The notes beneath the pieces are model-generated. The model made no database searches and was not told the DNA's origin. It was given only the letters and a program-made list of their open reading frames with translations. A DNA stretch of 64,000 nt, from the NCBI GenBank assembly GCA_947303715.1, contig CAMYYY010000003.1:58694-122693 (forward strand). Direction: 5' to 3'. Position numbers and translations under genes: made by a program. The first letter of the stretch is position 1, and every line of letters starts with the position of its first letter. This DNA is from an uncultured Bacteroidales bacterium (GTDB taxonomy: Bacteria; Bacteroidota; Bacteroidia; Bacteroidales; Bacteroidaceae). Positions 22,728 to 31,231 of the stretch are shown here, piece by piece.

Positions 22728-23540
22728 ATGAAAAAGATTTCAGTATATTTCGTTATCTTATGCATCTGTTATGAAGGCTTTTCGCAAGGCATATTTGGCG
22801 TTTTTCCTCTGGGAACAGCAGGGCTGGAAACAGATAAGTACATTGTCTTGGATGAAGCGAAATACAAGTTTTCGTACACATTGACATGTGTGATTGATAC
22901 CATTGAATACAAAACTGTCAGCAACAACTTGATATTGCTGGTGGGACAGAGATTCTCCAAATTCTATAATGACTATCCGCCACACCCCGAGATAGGCTCC
23001 GGTAATGTGAATCCTGATGAAAGCCGGGGATTGGGAGCAACGGAAGTGTATAAAAATTTAAAGAAAAAGCAACTCTACGTCACGACCCGCATTTGGATGC
23101 CTCGCAGGGATGTGTTCATATATGAGGAAGAACTGCCAAAACAGAAATGGACCTTCTTGACGGAGACCAAGCAAATACACGGCTACAAATGTCAGAAAGC
23201 AACGACACGGTATCTGGGTCGCGACTACGAAGCATGGTACACGTTAGAGATACCAATCTCCAACGGCCCGTGGAAGCTAGGCGGACTGCCTGGAATGATA
23301 CTGGAGGCCAACGATATGCAAGGGCACTACGTCTTTAATTGCGTGGGAATTGAAAAGCTAAAGAAGAAGGAGGACATCATACAATACAAGTGGCATTATG
23401 TGAAGACATCCCGTAAGGAGATAAACAAGATGATAGAACGAATGCATGAGGACTTCTTTGCTTACTTGTCAACTGTATCAAACGGCATGTATGGCGGACA
23501 TTCCCAACCTCGCCCCTACAACCCCCTCGAGCGAGAATAG
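22728..23540 (+). CDS. GLPGLI family exported protein, copy 1
   Basis: 270 residues; signal peptide MKKISVYFVILCICYEGFSQ. Family hallmark NGPWKLGGLPGMILEAND lies near residue 185, with DESRGLGATEVYKN near 97 and IYEEELPKQKW near 131. Cysteines occur in LTCVIDT, YKCQKATT and FNCVGIEKL; the last two occur in every copy and could form a disulfide. The C-terminus is RPYNPLERE. The GLPGLI family (PF09697) is Bacteroidota-specific, periplasmic or surface, and of unknown biochemical role. The closest sibling is the gene at 30398, which shares HEDFF-YL-TVSNGMYG near the end. It lies 10 bp upstream of the truncated copy. Confidence 0.92.
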   Translation: MKKISVYFVILCICYEGFSQGIFGVFPLGTAGLETDKYIVLDEAKYKFSYTLTCVIDTIEYKTVSNNLILLVGQRFSKFYNDYPPHPEIGSGNVNPDESRGLGATEVYKNLKKKQLYVTTRIWMPRRDVFIYEEELPKQKWTFLTETKQIHGYKCQKATTRYLGRDYEAWYTLEIPISNGPWKLGGLPGMILEANDMQGHYVFNCVGIEKLKKKEDIIQYKWHYVKTSRKEINKMIERMHEDFFAYLSTVSNGMYGGHSQPRPYNPLERE

Positions 23541-23550
23541 AATAAAAAAG

Positions 23551-23850
23551 ATGGAACGAAAACTTCTTCTTGTCATCGTGCTTGCATTTACAGCAAGTTG
23601 TTTTGCCCAAGGGCCGAATGGCGTTTCTCCGTTGGGGACGCAGGGCCTTGAAACGGACAAATACACTGTTCTTGACAGCGCCCTGTACAAGTTCTCGTAC
23701 AAGCTGACCTGCGTTGTCGATACAGAGAGAACGGAAACGGCCGAGAATTGGTTGGTGCTTTTGATAGGGAAAAATTATTCGAAAATGTTCAACTTCTATC
23801 CTCCCCACCCTGCGCGGACGCAAGACCCGCCTCAAGGCCAAAATGCCTGA
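23551..23850 (+). pseudogene. GLPGLI family gene truncated by a fusion, copy 2
   Basis: 99 codons from MERKLLLVIVLAF. The first 87 residues are a normal GLPGLI start (GLETDKYTVLDSALYKFSY, LTCVVDT, KMFNFYPPHP). The frame then passes into DNA matching the 3' end of the regulator gene and ends out of frame as ARTQDPPQGQNA. The GLPG core, the two conserved cysteines and the PYNP tail are lost. The product would be exported but presumably non-functional. Confidence 0.85.
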
Positions 23851-23884
23851 GGAACTCTACAACGTATTCTTCGGGAAAGGGTAG
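23805..23884 (+). pseudogene. Remnant of the 3' end of a second regulator gene
   Basis: From 23805 the DNA matches 22350-22409, the end of the regulator gene, with about two differences in 60 bp. In the regulator frame it reads LRGRKTRLKAKMPEELYNVFFGKG and stop, against MPEELFNLIFQS in the intact gene. Everything upstream of the HTH end is absent. Confidence 0.8.
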
Positions 23885-23917
23885 CCCATCCTAATCTTTT
23901 TATTCGCTATAGAAACA

Positions 23918-23968
23918 CTGCAATTCAACGCTTTGCAAATTGCAGCGTTTTTGCAGCGCGGTTTTTTT
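23918..23968 (+). terminator. Terminator-like hairpin after the regulator remnant
   Basis: CTGCAATT (23918-23925) pairs with AATTGCAG (23938-23945); then GCAGCGCGG and seven T. The order remnant, hairpin, promoter, GLPGLI gene repeats that at 22350-22571. Confidence 0.6.
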
Positions 23969-23997
23969 GATAGATTTAAGCTCTCGCGCTACCTTTG
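23966..23997 (+). promoter_or_regulatory. Promoter of the second GLPGLI unit
   Basis: TTTG (23966-23969), 20 bp, TACCTTTG (23990-23997). Again the -33 box lies in the T-tract of a hairpin. It should drive the run of closely spaced genes to 32047. Confidence 0.8.
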
Positions 23998-24050
23998 CAA
24001 TGAGGAAAGACCTCACATCGGATTAGTCATTCAGAAAAACCCGTACAAAA

Positions 24051-24872
24051 ATGAAACGAAAAGTGTTTTCCTTATTCCTGCAATGCTTCTTTTCCCTTCT
24101 GTGCGTAGCACAAATTCCAGGAGGAATCGCAATTGACGCAGAGCTGCATAAACCGACCGAAGTGATTGACAGCGCCGACTATCGTTTCATTTATTTGCTA
24201 CGTTGTATTGTGGACACAGCCCACATGGATGACCCCTTGATTCAAAAACTCACATTGAAAGTAGGGAAGAAGTACTCCTTCTTTCATAATGGCGAGCGGA
24301 GAGAACTTCCGGAAAACGCCAAGACAGATGGCTGGTCTCTTGTTGCTTCGGAAGGATTGGGAGCCACTTTTATCTATAAAGACTATCAGAGGAAGATAGC
24401 CGAAGTGATGATTGCGGGTTGTGGGGTGAGTTATCATTGGGCGTATGAGGAATCCATTCCATCCCAGCAATGGGTGCTCTGCAACGAGAGCCGGACCATC
24501 AACGGTTATGAATGCCACAAAGCGACAACTTCCTATATGGGGCGCGATTACACAGCGTGGTTCACGTTGGACATACCTATCCCCGAAGGGCCGTGGAAGT
24601 TCTATGGCTTGCCCGGGTTAATCATGGAAGTAGGTGATTCGCGCAATCATTACTTGTTTACATGCATCGATGCCGTGGCATTGAAGATAAAAGAGCCTAT
24701 TTGCAGATATGACTGGAGTATCCAGAAGAAGAAACGTACGGACATCGAGAACATCATAAAACGGATTCACAATGACTACAAAGGTTATTTGGAAACCACG
24801 AAAGATCCAGGTACAGAGTTGCTGTTTTTCGGCCCTATTGAGATTCCATACAACCCCATTGAATTAGAATAA
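24051..24872 (+). CDS. GLPGLI family exported protein, copy 3
   Basis: 273 residues; signal peptide MKRKVFSLFLQCFFSLLCVAQ. It is the most divergent copy and the only one with the exact name-giving motif, FYGLPGLIMEVGD. The YEG-region block is GLGATFIYKD, and YECHKATTSYMGRDYTAWF and FTCIDAVAL carry the conserved cysteines. Two extra cysteines are present (IAGCGVSY and WVLCNES). The tail is IPYNPIELE. PGGIAID after the signal peptide links it to the stub at 22571. It is first in its unit, with the promoter 50 bp upstream, and 6 bp from the next gene. Confidence 0.92.
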   Translation: MKRKVFSLFLQCFFSLLCVAQIPGGIAIDAELHKPTEVIDSADYRFIYLLRCIVDTAHMDDPLIQKLTLKVGKKYSFFHNGERRELPENAKTDGWSLVASEGLGATFIYKDYQRKIAEVMIAGCGVSYHWAYEESIPSQQWVLCNESRTINGYECHKATTSYMGRDYTAWFTLDIPIPEGPWKFYGLPGLIMEVGDSRNHYLFTCIDAVALKIKEPICRYDWSIQKKKRTDIENIIKRIHNDYKGYLETTKDPGTELLFFGPIEIPYNPIELE

Positions 24873-24878
24873 AAAATT

Positions 24879-25706
24879 ATGAAACAAATACTTCCATTCA
24901 TTGCCGTACTGATGTTTGCGGCGAGCAGCCTTGCCCAAGGACCGCGAGGCGTTTTTCCGATACAATGCGACTTTTTAGGCGTGGACAAATATACGGTGTT
25001 GGATGAAGCGGAATATAAGTTTTCGTATAAACTGACATGCGTAATAGATACAGTCGAAAAAAAGTCTATCGTCAACAATTTAGTTCTTCTCGTAGGGGCA
25101 GCGTATTCTAAGTTTTTCAACATCTATCCCCCTCATCCTGAAGTGAAGCCGGGTGCAACGGGCGTCCATACCGACGAAAGCCGGGGACTGGGTGCAACGG
25201 AGGTCTATAAGAATTTCAGTAATAAAAAAATGACTGTTACTACACGTATCTATGAACCACGTGCCGACGTGTTTTTCTACGAGGAAGACATTCCCATGCA
25301 GGCATGGACACTCACACCAGAATCCAGGAAAATCCACGGCTACGATTGCCAAAAGGCCACGACGCGGTATTTAGGCCGCAATTACGAGGCATGGTTTTCA
25401 TCAGAAATTCCTATTTCTAATGGCCCGTGGAAGTTCGGCGGGTTGCCAGGAATGATACTTGAAGCCTACGACATACAACGCCACTTCGTTTTCGATTGTG
25501 TGGGTATAGAGAAACTTAAAAAGCCAGAATCCATCGTCAAGTACGATTGGCACTACGTGGAGAAATCGCGTAAGGATTTGCAAAAGGTGATAGAAAAATT
25601 CCACGATGACCCTTTGGCCTATATAACAGGTGTTTTATGGGGAAGAGTCAGTACCAACCGTGTATCCTCCAAGTCAAAACCCTACAACCCCATCGAACTA
25701 GAATAA
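24879..25706 (+). CDS. GLPGLI family exported protein, copy 4
   Basis: 275 residues; signal peptide MKQILPFIAVLMFAASSLAQ, whose DNA is nearly the same as in copies 5, 7, 8 and 9 while the mature parts differ. Core NGPWKFGGLPGMILEAYD; cysteines in LTCVIDT, YDCQKATT and FDCVGIEKL; tail KPYNPIELE. It has a short insertion before DESRGLG (KPGATGVHT), like copy 8. Only 6 bp separate it from each neighbour, so it is translated from the same transcript. Confidence 0.92.
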   Translation: MKQILPFIAVLMFAASSLAQGPRGVFPIQCDFLGVDKYTVLDEAEYKFSYKLTCVIDTVEKKSIVNNLVLLVGAAYSKFFNIYPPHPEVKPGATGVHTDESRGLGATEVYKNFSNKKMTVTTRIYEPRADVFFYEEDIPMQAWTLTPESRKIHGYDCQKATTRYLGRNYEAWFSSEIPISNGPWKFGGLPGMILEAYDIQRHFVFDCVGIEKLKKPESIVKYDWHYVEKSRKDLQKVIEKFHDDPLAYITGVLWGRVSTNRVSSKSKPYNPIELE

Positions 25707-25712
25707 ACAACT

Positions 25713-26513
25713 ATGAAACGTACACTTCCATTCATTGCCGTGCTGATGTTTACGGCGAGCAGCTTTGCCCAAGGGATAGGTGGCATATTTCCTCTTACCA
25801 GCGAAAAGTATGCCGTGATTGATAGTGCTCAGTTCAAGTTTTCCTATACGCTTCACTTCATCTCCGATGTGAAAACAGGGAAAGTGCGCGAAAACCAGCT
25901 GCGTGTGCTGATTGGCGACAACTATTCGAAGATGGAGAATGTATATTCAATTGAAAAAGAACATGGTGGTATAAAGAACATTGAAGGTCGTGGTTTAGGC
26001 GGTACGGAGGTTTTCAAGAACCTGAAGGAGGGCACCCAGACCGTGGTCGTTCTTATCGGAACACCTCGCGAGCCCTTCCTCTACGAAGAAGAGCTTCCCC
26101 GGCAGGCGTGGACGGTCTGCAACGAAACACAAGAAATACTGGGATATACTTGTCAGAAGGCCACCACTTCTTTTCTCGGACGCGACTATACGGCATGGTT
26201 TACGACGGATATACCTATTTCCAACGGCCCGTGGAAGCTGGGCGGCCTGCCTGGCATGATTCTGAACGTGGCCGATGCCGAGCAGCACTACGTGTTCGAA
26301 TGTACGGGCATCGAGCAGCTGAAAGAAAAAGTACCGATTGTCAAATACGAATTCAACTACATCAAGACCACCCGCACGGAATTGAACAAGGTTATCAAGC
26401 GGATGCACGACGACCTGATGGCTTACATTCAATCCACTGACCCCAATGTCAGGGTACAGATTCGGGAAGGCGCAACAGTCAAACAGCCTTACAACCCCAT
26501 TGAACGGGAATAA
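25713..26513 (+). CDS. GLPGLI family exported protein, copy 5
   Basis: 266 residues; signal peptide MKRTLPFIAVLMFTASSFAQ. Core NGPWKLGGLPGMILNVADAEQH. It and copy 6 form a subgroup: the first cysteine is replaced (YTLHFISDV for LTCVIDT), the region after it is shorter, and IEGRGLGGTEVFKNLKEG and YTCQKATTSFLGR are shared. FECTGIEQL keeps the last cysteine and the tail is QPYNPIERE. Because the first cysteine is dispensable, the likely disulfide joins the other two. Confidence 0.92.
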   Translation: MKRTLPFIAVLMFTASSFAQGIGGIFPLTSEKYAVIDSAQFKFSYTLHFISDVKTGKVRENQLRVLIGDNYSKMENVYSIEKEHGGIKNIEGRGLGGTEVFKNLKEGTQTVVVLIGTPREPFLYEEELPRQAWTVCNETQEILGYTCQKATTSFLGRDYTAWFTTDIPISNGPWKLGGLPGMILNVADAEQHYVFECTGIEQLKEKVPIVKYEFNYIKTTRTELNKVIKRMHDDLMAYIQSTDPNVRVQIREGATVKQPYNPIERE

Positions 26514-26558
26514 TAGAGAATCAGAAAATAGGAATGTAGAACTAAATCCATTACTCCA

Positions 26559-27392
26559 ATGAAACAATTCTTTTTTTCTTTACTTGTGTTGGTGGTAGCG
26601 TCTGTGTCACTGGTCAATGCCCAAGGCACTCATAAAATAATACCATTCTCCAGAAAGGACTTCACGGTACTTGACAGCGCAGAGTACAAGTTCATCTTTA
26701 AACTCCATTTTGTTCGCGATGTAAAAAAAGGAGAGAAGTTTGAAAATGACCTTATCGTATTGGCCGGCAAAGATTTCGTGAAGACGGAGAGCATCTGGCC
26801 GGAACCAGAGCAGGATCCGGATAAAATGAGAGCTGGCAAAAAGATATGGACGGAAGGACGCGGGTTGGGCGGAACGGAAGTCTTCAAGAATTTGAAGGAG
26901 GGCAAGGAAATGGTAACCGTCAAGCTGACGACGCCCAGCCAACCGTTCATCTATGAGGAAGCTCTCTCCAAACAGACATGGAAGGTCTCCCGCGAGAAAT
27001 GGAAGATATTGGGTTACACTTGTCAGAAAGCCACCACATCGTTCCTCGGCCGCAACTACACCGCTTGGTTCACGAAGGAAATACCCGTCCAGAACGGCCC
27101 TTGGAAGTTCGGTGGCCTGCCTGGGATGATTCTGAAAGTTTCCGATGCCGAGCAGCACTATGTGTTCGAATGTACGGGCGTTGAACGACTGAAGAAGAAG
27201 GTGCCAATCGTCAAATACAATTACTATAAAAAATACGAAAAAACCACTCGCGAGGAACTGAACAAGCTAATCAAGTGGATGCACGACGATGCATATACCT
27301 ATGTGATATACTTTTCACCACAGTTGGAGGGCCAAGTGGATAGCACAGCCAGTAATAGGAAAACACCCTACAACCCCATCGAACTAGAATAA
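26559..27392 (+). CDS. GLPGLI family exported protein, copy 6
   Basis: 277 residues; signal peptide MKQFFFSLLVLVVASVSLVN, unlike that of its neighbours although the mature part is closest to copy 5. Core NGPWKFGGLPGMILKVSDAEQH, with TEGRGLGGTEVFKNLKEG, YTCQKATTSFLGRNYTAWF and FECTGVERL; the first cysteine is missing (LHFVRDV). It carries a lysine-rich insert VKYNYYKKYEKTT. Tail TPYNPIELE. The 45-bp gap upstream is the largest between GLPGLI genes in this unit, but no promoter is evident. Confidence 0.92.
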   Translation: MKQFFFSLLVLVVASVSLVNAQGTHKIIPFSRKDFTVLDSAEYKFIFKLHFVRDVKKGEKFENDLIVLAGKDFVKTESIWPEPEQDPDKMRAGKKIWTEGRGLGGTEVFKNLKEGKEMVTVKLTTPSQPFIYEEALSKQTWKVSREKWKILGYTCQKATTSFLGRNYTAWFTKEIPVQNGPWKFGGLPGMILKVSDAEQHYVFECTGVERLKKKVPIVKYNYYKKYEKTTREELNKLIKWMHDDAYTYVIYFSPQLEGQVDSTASNRKTPYNPIELE

Positions 27393-27398
27393 ACAACT

Positions 27399-28211
27399 AT
27401 GAAACGTACACTACCATTCATTGCCGTGCTGATGTTTGCGGCGAGCAGCCTTGCACAAGGACCTGCTGGGGTTACTCCGTTGGGTGCACGGGGACTGGAA
27501 ACGGACAAGTACGCCGTTGTTGATAGTGCCCTATACAAGTTTTCGTACAGGCTGACGTGCATCGTTGATACGGAGAAGGTGGAAAAAGTCGAGAACAGGC
27601 TTGTCCTTTTGATAGGCGCGGACGCCTCAAAAATGTTCAACCTCTATCCTCCCCATCCGGAACTGGAATCGGGCGTCGCCAAACCCGACGAGAGCCGCGG
27701 ATTGGGAGGAACGGAAGTGTTCAAGGATTTCAGACGCAAGAAGATAGAGGTGACTACACGTGTGTTTATGCCCAAGGATGTCTTTCTCTACGAGGAAGAA
27801 CTGCCTCGGCAGTCGTGGGCAATCACGGATGACACAAGGCAGATATACGGCTACAGCTGCCAAAAGGCCACGTCGCGCTATCTGGGCCGCGATTACGAAG
27901 CGTGGTACACGCTGGAGATTCCCATCCCCAACGGCCCTTGGAAACCGGGCGGCCTGCCTGGGATGATATTGGAGGCAAACGACGTCCAGAGGCATTACGT
28001 CTTTGACTGCATAGGGATAGAGAAACTGAAAGACAAAGTACCTATCGTGAAATACGATTGGCACTATGTCAGGACAACGCGCGAAGAGGTAAACAGGCTC
28101 ATCAAGCGAATGTGCGACGATATGGATGCCTACCTGAGCAGCATCATCCAACCCCAAAGCCACAAGCCTGTCTATAACCCCCGTCCCTACAATCCCATCG
28201 AATTGGAATAG
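27399..28211 (+). CDS. GLPGLI family exported protein, copy 7
   Basis: 270 residues; signal peptide MKRTLPFIAVLMFAASSLAQ. Core NGPWKPGGLPGMILEANDVQRH, with proline where other copies have L or F. DESRGLGGTEVFKDF, YSCQKATSRYLGRDYEAWY and FDCIGIEKL hold the usual motifs, and the first cysteine is present (LTCIVDT). The C-terminus has a doubled motif, YNPRPYNPIELE. The start GARGLETDKYAVVDSALYKFSY is close to that of the truncated copy 2. It lies directly upstream of the PDZ aspartyl protease. Confidence 0.92.
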   Translation: MKRTLPFIAVLMFAASSLAQGPAGVTPLGARGLETDKYAVVDSALYKFSYRLTCIVDTEKVEKVENRLVLLIGADASKMFNLYPPHPELESGVAKPDESRGLGGTEVFKDFRRKKIEVTTRVFMPKDVFLYEEELPRQSWAITDDTRQIYGYSCQKATSRYLGRDYEAWYTLEIPIPNGPWKPGGLPGMILEANDVQRHYVFDCIGIEKLKDKVPIVKYDWHYVRTTREEVNRLIKRMCDDMDAYLSSIIQPQSHKPVYNPRPYNPIELE

Positions 28212-28242
28212 AAGTCTTATGTCAACAAGTAAAAAAAGAATA

Positions 28243-29439
28243 ATGAAACGAAAGCTATTTATCATCGCAGCGCTGGCGTTTGCTGAGAACTGCTTTGCGC
28301 AAGGGGCTTTGCAGAATGACAGCATTCCCTTCTTGCACAGGAATCATCTGTTCGTACAGGCAACGGTTAATGATTCCGTAGATTGTCATGTGGTGTTCGA
28401 CACGGGTGCCGCCAATATCTTTGGGGTTGACAGTGTGTTTCTGACGCAGTCGAACTGGAAACCTAAAGTTAACGGGCGTGCGAGTTCAGGAGGTAATGCA
28501 GGCAGAACCATCGTTCAGGCTATCTTCACCATTAAGAAACCGACAGAAGTCAGCTTCGGGAATCATAGGGAATCCCATCAAGTGATTCCCATCTATCAGC
28601 TGAGGGATATAGCCGGGCGGTATGCTGACGGCATTTCGGGTCTGAAGGATATTTACCAGTATCCCTTTGAGCTCAATTATGAGCATTCTTTCATGAAACT
28701 CTACAAGAAGGATAATCCGAACCTTGAGGGCTACGAAAGAATACCCATTCAGTTCGAACAAAACAGAATTCTGATGGAGGCCGAGGTGATGGTCGGAGGA
28801 AGAAGCATTAAGGGAACCTATCTGATGGACACAGGAAGTCCTGGGGTTGTTCACTTCACGGCTGCAGCGGCCGAAAAATTTCAGATGGATTCGATTCCCG
28901 GCAAAAGATCTGTCTGTGATGTCATGCGGAATGGCCTTGGCAATCAGACGAATGTTTCCAACATCAGGATGAAGTCGGACTACATCGTTTTGGGAGGCGA
29001 CACCATTAAGGACAAAACAATTCAATATACGCCTGACGGAGTCGGTTCTCTTGGCGATGAGAAAATGTATTTAGGGTTGATAGGAAACCGTATTTGGTCG
29101 TCCTACAATCTAGTAGTTGATGTCCAGAACAAAGCCCTTTATCTCAAGCGTTTCAAGGCTGATTCTCCTGAAAACAACTCGTATGATTACACATTCAAGA
29201 ACCGTACGGATATAGGTCCGGGTTGGGTGGTTCATTCGTTAATTCACGACGGCGATGCGGCCCGTGGGGGAATGGAGCTGGGCGACACTATCACAGCCGT
29301 AAACGGACGGAACGTCGCCAGTTATACGTGGGAGGAAGAACTTCGCATTTATGAAAAGTCTGTACAGGTGTTGGATGTCAAAGGGCTGGGCGGCGAGATG
29401 AAGCACGTCGTTCTGGAGAAAAGAGCAGATTGGAGATAA
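28243..29439 (+). CDS. Bilobed aspartyl protease-like protein with C-terminal PDZ domain, exported
   Basis: 398 residues from MKRKLFIIAALAFAENCFAQ; an in-frame ATG at 28219 would add eight residues before the signal peptide. Two aspartyl-protease motifs occur, VVFDTGAANIFG near residue 53 and YLMDTGSPGVVHF near 197, giving both halves of a pepsin-like active site in one chain. Residues 320-390 (GPGWVVHSLIHDGDAARGGMELGDTITAVNG) look like a PDZ domain, a fold that commonly binds C-terminal peptides. It lies 31 bp after copy 7 in the same transcript. All eight neighbouring GLPGLI proteins share one C-terminal tail, making them candidate partners or substrates. Confidence 0.82.
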   Translation: MKRKLFIIAALAFAENCFAQGALQNDSIPFLHRNHLFVQATVNDSVDCHVVFDTGAANIFGVDSVFLTQSNWKPKVNGRASSGGNAGRTIVQAIFTIKKPTEVSFGNHRESHQVIPIYQLRDIAGRYADGISGLKDIYQYPFELNYEHSFMKLYKKDNPNLEGYERIPIQFEQNRILMEAEVMVGGRSIKGTYLMDTGSPGVVHFTAAAAEKFQMDSIPGKRSVCDVMRNGLGNQTNVSNIRMKSDYIVLGGDTIKDKTIQYTPDGVGSLGDEKMYLGLIGNRIWSSYNLVVDVQNKALYLKRFKADSPENNSYDYTFKNRTDIGPGWVVHSLIHDGDAARGGMELGDTITAVNGRNVASYTWEEELRIYEKSVQVLDVKGLGGEMKHVVLEKRADWR

Positions 29440-29458
29440 TCGTTTTCATCATAAACTT

Positions 29459-30382
29459 ATGAAACGGAAAGCCCTGTTATCCTTCGTGCCGCTGGCGACG
29501 GCTTTGCTCGCTAATGCCCAGACGGCTAAGCTGTGGGAGGCGGAGCATTGGCCGGGCATCTTCGTGGAGGCATCGATTGGCGATTCCTTGAAAGGCGTTT
29601 TCATGCTGGACACAGGGGCAACGGATAATGGGTTGGTTCTCGACAGCGTTTCGTTTGCTCGGCTGGATACTGCCTCGTTCACTCGCCTGCCGCAGACGAT
29701 GAGAATGGCCTTCTATCGTGTTGAGTACAAAGGAAATGTCAATATTGTTGTCGGCGACGGAACGCCTCTGATGTTCAAGGACACGAAAGTGCTGGTGGTT
29801 AACGAAGCGCAACTGCCTACGAGGCATCTGACGAAGGATTTTGATGTCGTCGGAATCATCGGCTATCCGTTCTTTGACGATCGGATTGTCTCTGTCGACT
29901 TCGAAACGAACACCCTCTGCTTTCTGGACACTATTCCTGTGGACGAGGGTTATGCGGCCATTAGATTGACGAAAGGCGAAAAGGGACTTCGGCTGATGGA
30001 CGCCCGCGGTTTCACGCCCGCAGAGGGGCAAAAGCTGTCGGCAAGTGTGGTGTTTGATACGGGCAACCTTTGGGGCATCATCCTCAAAAAAGAGCTTGCC
30101 GCCAAGTTGCCTTTGGGCAGTACGGAAGTGCAGAAATCGGGCTTGAGCGAATACGTCCGCTGGAGAGCCGACTCATTGGCGGTGGGGCCTTTCACTTTGA
30201 ACAACGTTCCCCTGCGCTACGACCGCAACGGGGTGGGCAAGGAATATTCTATGAATCAAGGCGACGGATTGATGGGAATGGCCGTCATGAAACGCTTCAA
30301 CCTGATCATCGACTTCCGTCACGACGTCCTCTACATCAAGCCCAACCACTATTTCAAAAAGAAGAACAAAACCAGTAAATAA
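29459..30382 (+). CDS. Second bilobed aspartyl protease-like protein, exported
   Basis: 307 residues; signal peptide MKRKALLSFVPLATALLANA. Two DTG motifs, VFMLDTGATDNG near residue 50 and VVFDTGNLWGIIL near 199, with GIIGYPFFDDRIVSVDFETN and GLMGMAVMKRFNLIIDFRHD as the matching hydrophobic-glycine blocks of each lobe. There is no PDZ domain; the chain ends in a lysine-rich tail (FKKKNKTSK). It lies 19 bp after the PDZ protease and 15 bp before copy 8. Both catalytic aspartates are present, so activity is plausible; substrate unknown. Confidence 0.82.
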   Translation: MKRKALLSFVPLATALLANAQTAKLWEAEHWPGIFVEASIGDSLKGVFMLDTGATDNGLVLDSVSFARLDTASFTRLPQTMRMAFYRVEYKGNVNIVVGDGTPLMFKDTKVLVVNEAQLPTRHLTKDFDVVGIIGYPFFDDRIVSVDFETNTLCFLDTIPVDEGYAAIRLTKGEKGLRLMDARGFTPAEGQKLSASVVFDTGNLWGIILKKELAAKLPLGSTEVQKSGLSEYVRWRADSLAVGPFTLNNVPLRYDRNGVGKEYSMNQGDGLMGMAVMKRFNLIIDFRHDVLYIKPNHYFKKKNKTSK

Positions 30383-30397
30383 TCCTTTTGTAAAACT

Positions 30398-31225
30398 ATG
30401 AAACATTCACTTCCATTTATTGCCGTGCTGATGTTTGCTGCAAGCAGCTTTGCACAGAGTCCATTTGGAGTTATGCCTTATGGATGCCCTGGTTTAGAAA
30501 TTGACAAATATGCTGTATTGGACGAAGCAAAGTACAAGTTCTCTTACAAGTTGACGTGCGTCGTTGATACGGTTGAAAACACGACTATCACGAACAATCT
30601 GATATTGCTTGTCGGGCCAAAGTTCTCCAAGTTTTTCAACGTTTATCCCCCTCAGCCCAAAGTGAAACGTAATCCCCATGCAGATGGGGTGAGCACCGAA
30701 GAGAGCCGTGGGCTGGGGGCAACGGAAGTGTATAAGGATTTGAAGAAAAAGAAAATGGTGGTGACGACGCGAGTGTGGATACCATCAACGGACATTTTTA
30801 CTTATGAAGAAGAACTTCCGACACAGAAATGGAAAGTACTATCCGATAAGAAGACAATTTACGGTTACAATTGCCGGAAGGCAACGACAACCTATTTGGG
30901 AAGGAACTATGAGGCTTGGTTTACCAACGAGATTCCTCTTCATAACGGTCCGTGGAAATTAGGCGGCCTGCCTGGCATGATACTGGAGGCCAACGATATG
31001 CAACGGCATTTTGTTTTCGAATGTATTGGAATAGAAAAGCTGAAGGAGAAAGAGGAAATTGTGCAATACAAATGGCATTACGTAAAGAAAACGCGTAAGG
31101 ATGTAAACAACATGATTAGGCGTATGCACGAAGATTTCTTTTCGTACTTGGCAACAGTATCCAACGGAATGTATGGCAGTGGACATTCTAAACCTGAGCC
31201 TTACAATCCCCTCGAACGGGAATAA
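30398..31225 (+). CDS. GLPGLI family exported protein, copy 8
   Basis: 275 residues; signal peptide MKHSLPFIAVLMFAASSFAQ. Core NGPWKLGGLPGMILEANDMQRH; TEESRGLGATEVYKDL, YNCRKATTTYLGRNYEAWF and FECIGIEKL. The usual CQKA is CRKA here. Closest to copy 1, sharing HEDFF-YL-TVSNGMYG, with tail EPYNPLERE. It lies on the far side of the two protease genes from most copies. Confidence 0.92.
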   Translation: MKHSLPFIAVLMFAASSFAQSPFGVMPYGCPGLEIDKYAVLDEAKYKFSYKLTCVVDTVENTTITNNLILLVGPKFSKFFNVYPPQPKVKRNPHADGVSTEESRGLGATEVYKDLKKKKMVVTTRVWIPSTDIFTYEEELPTQKWKVLSDKKTIYGYNCRKATTTYLGRNYEAWFTNEIPLHNGPWKLGGLPGMILEANDMQRHFVFECIGIEKLKEKEEIVQYKWHYVKKTRKDVNNMIRRMHEDFFSYLATVSNGMYGSGHSKPEPYNPLERE

Positions 31226-31231
31226 ACAACT

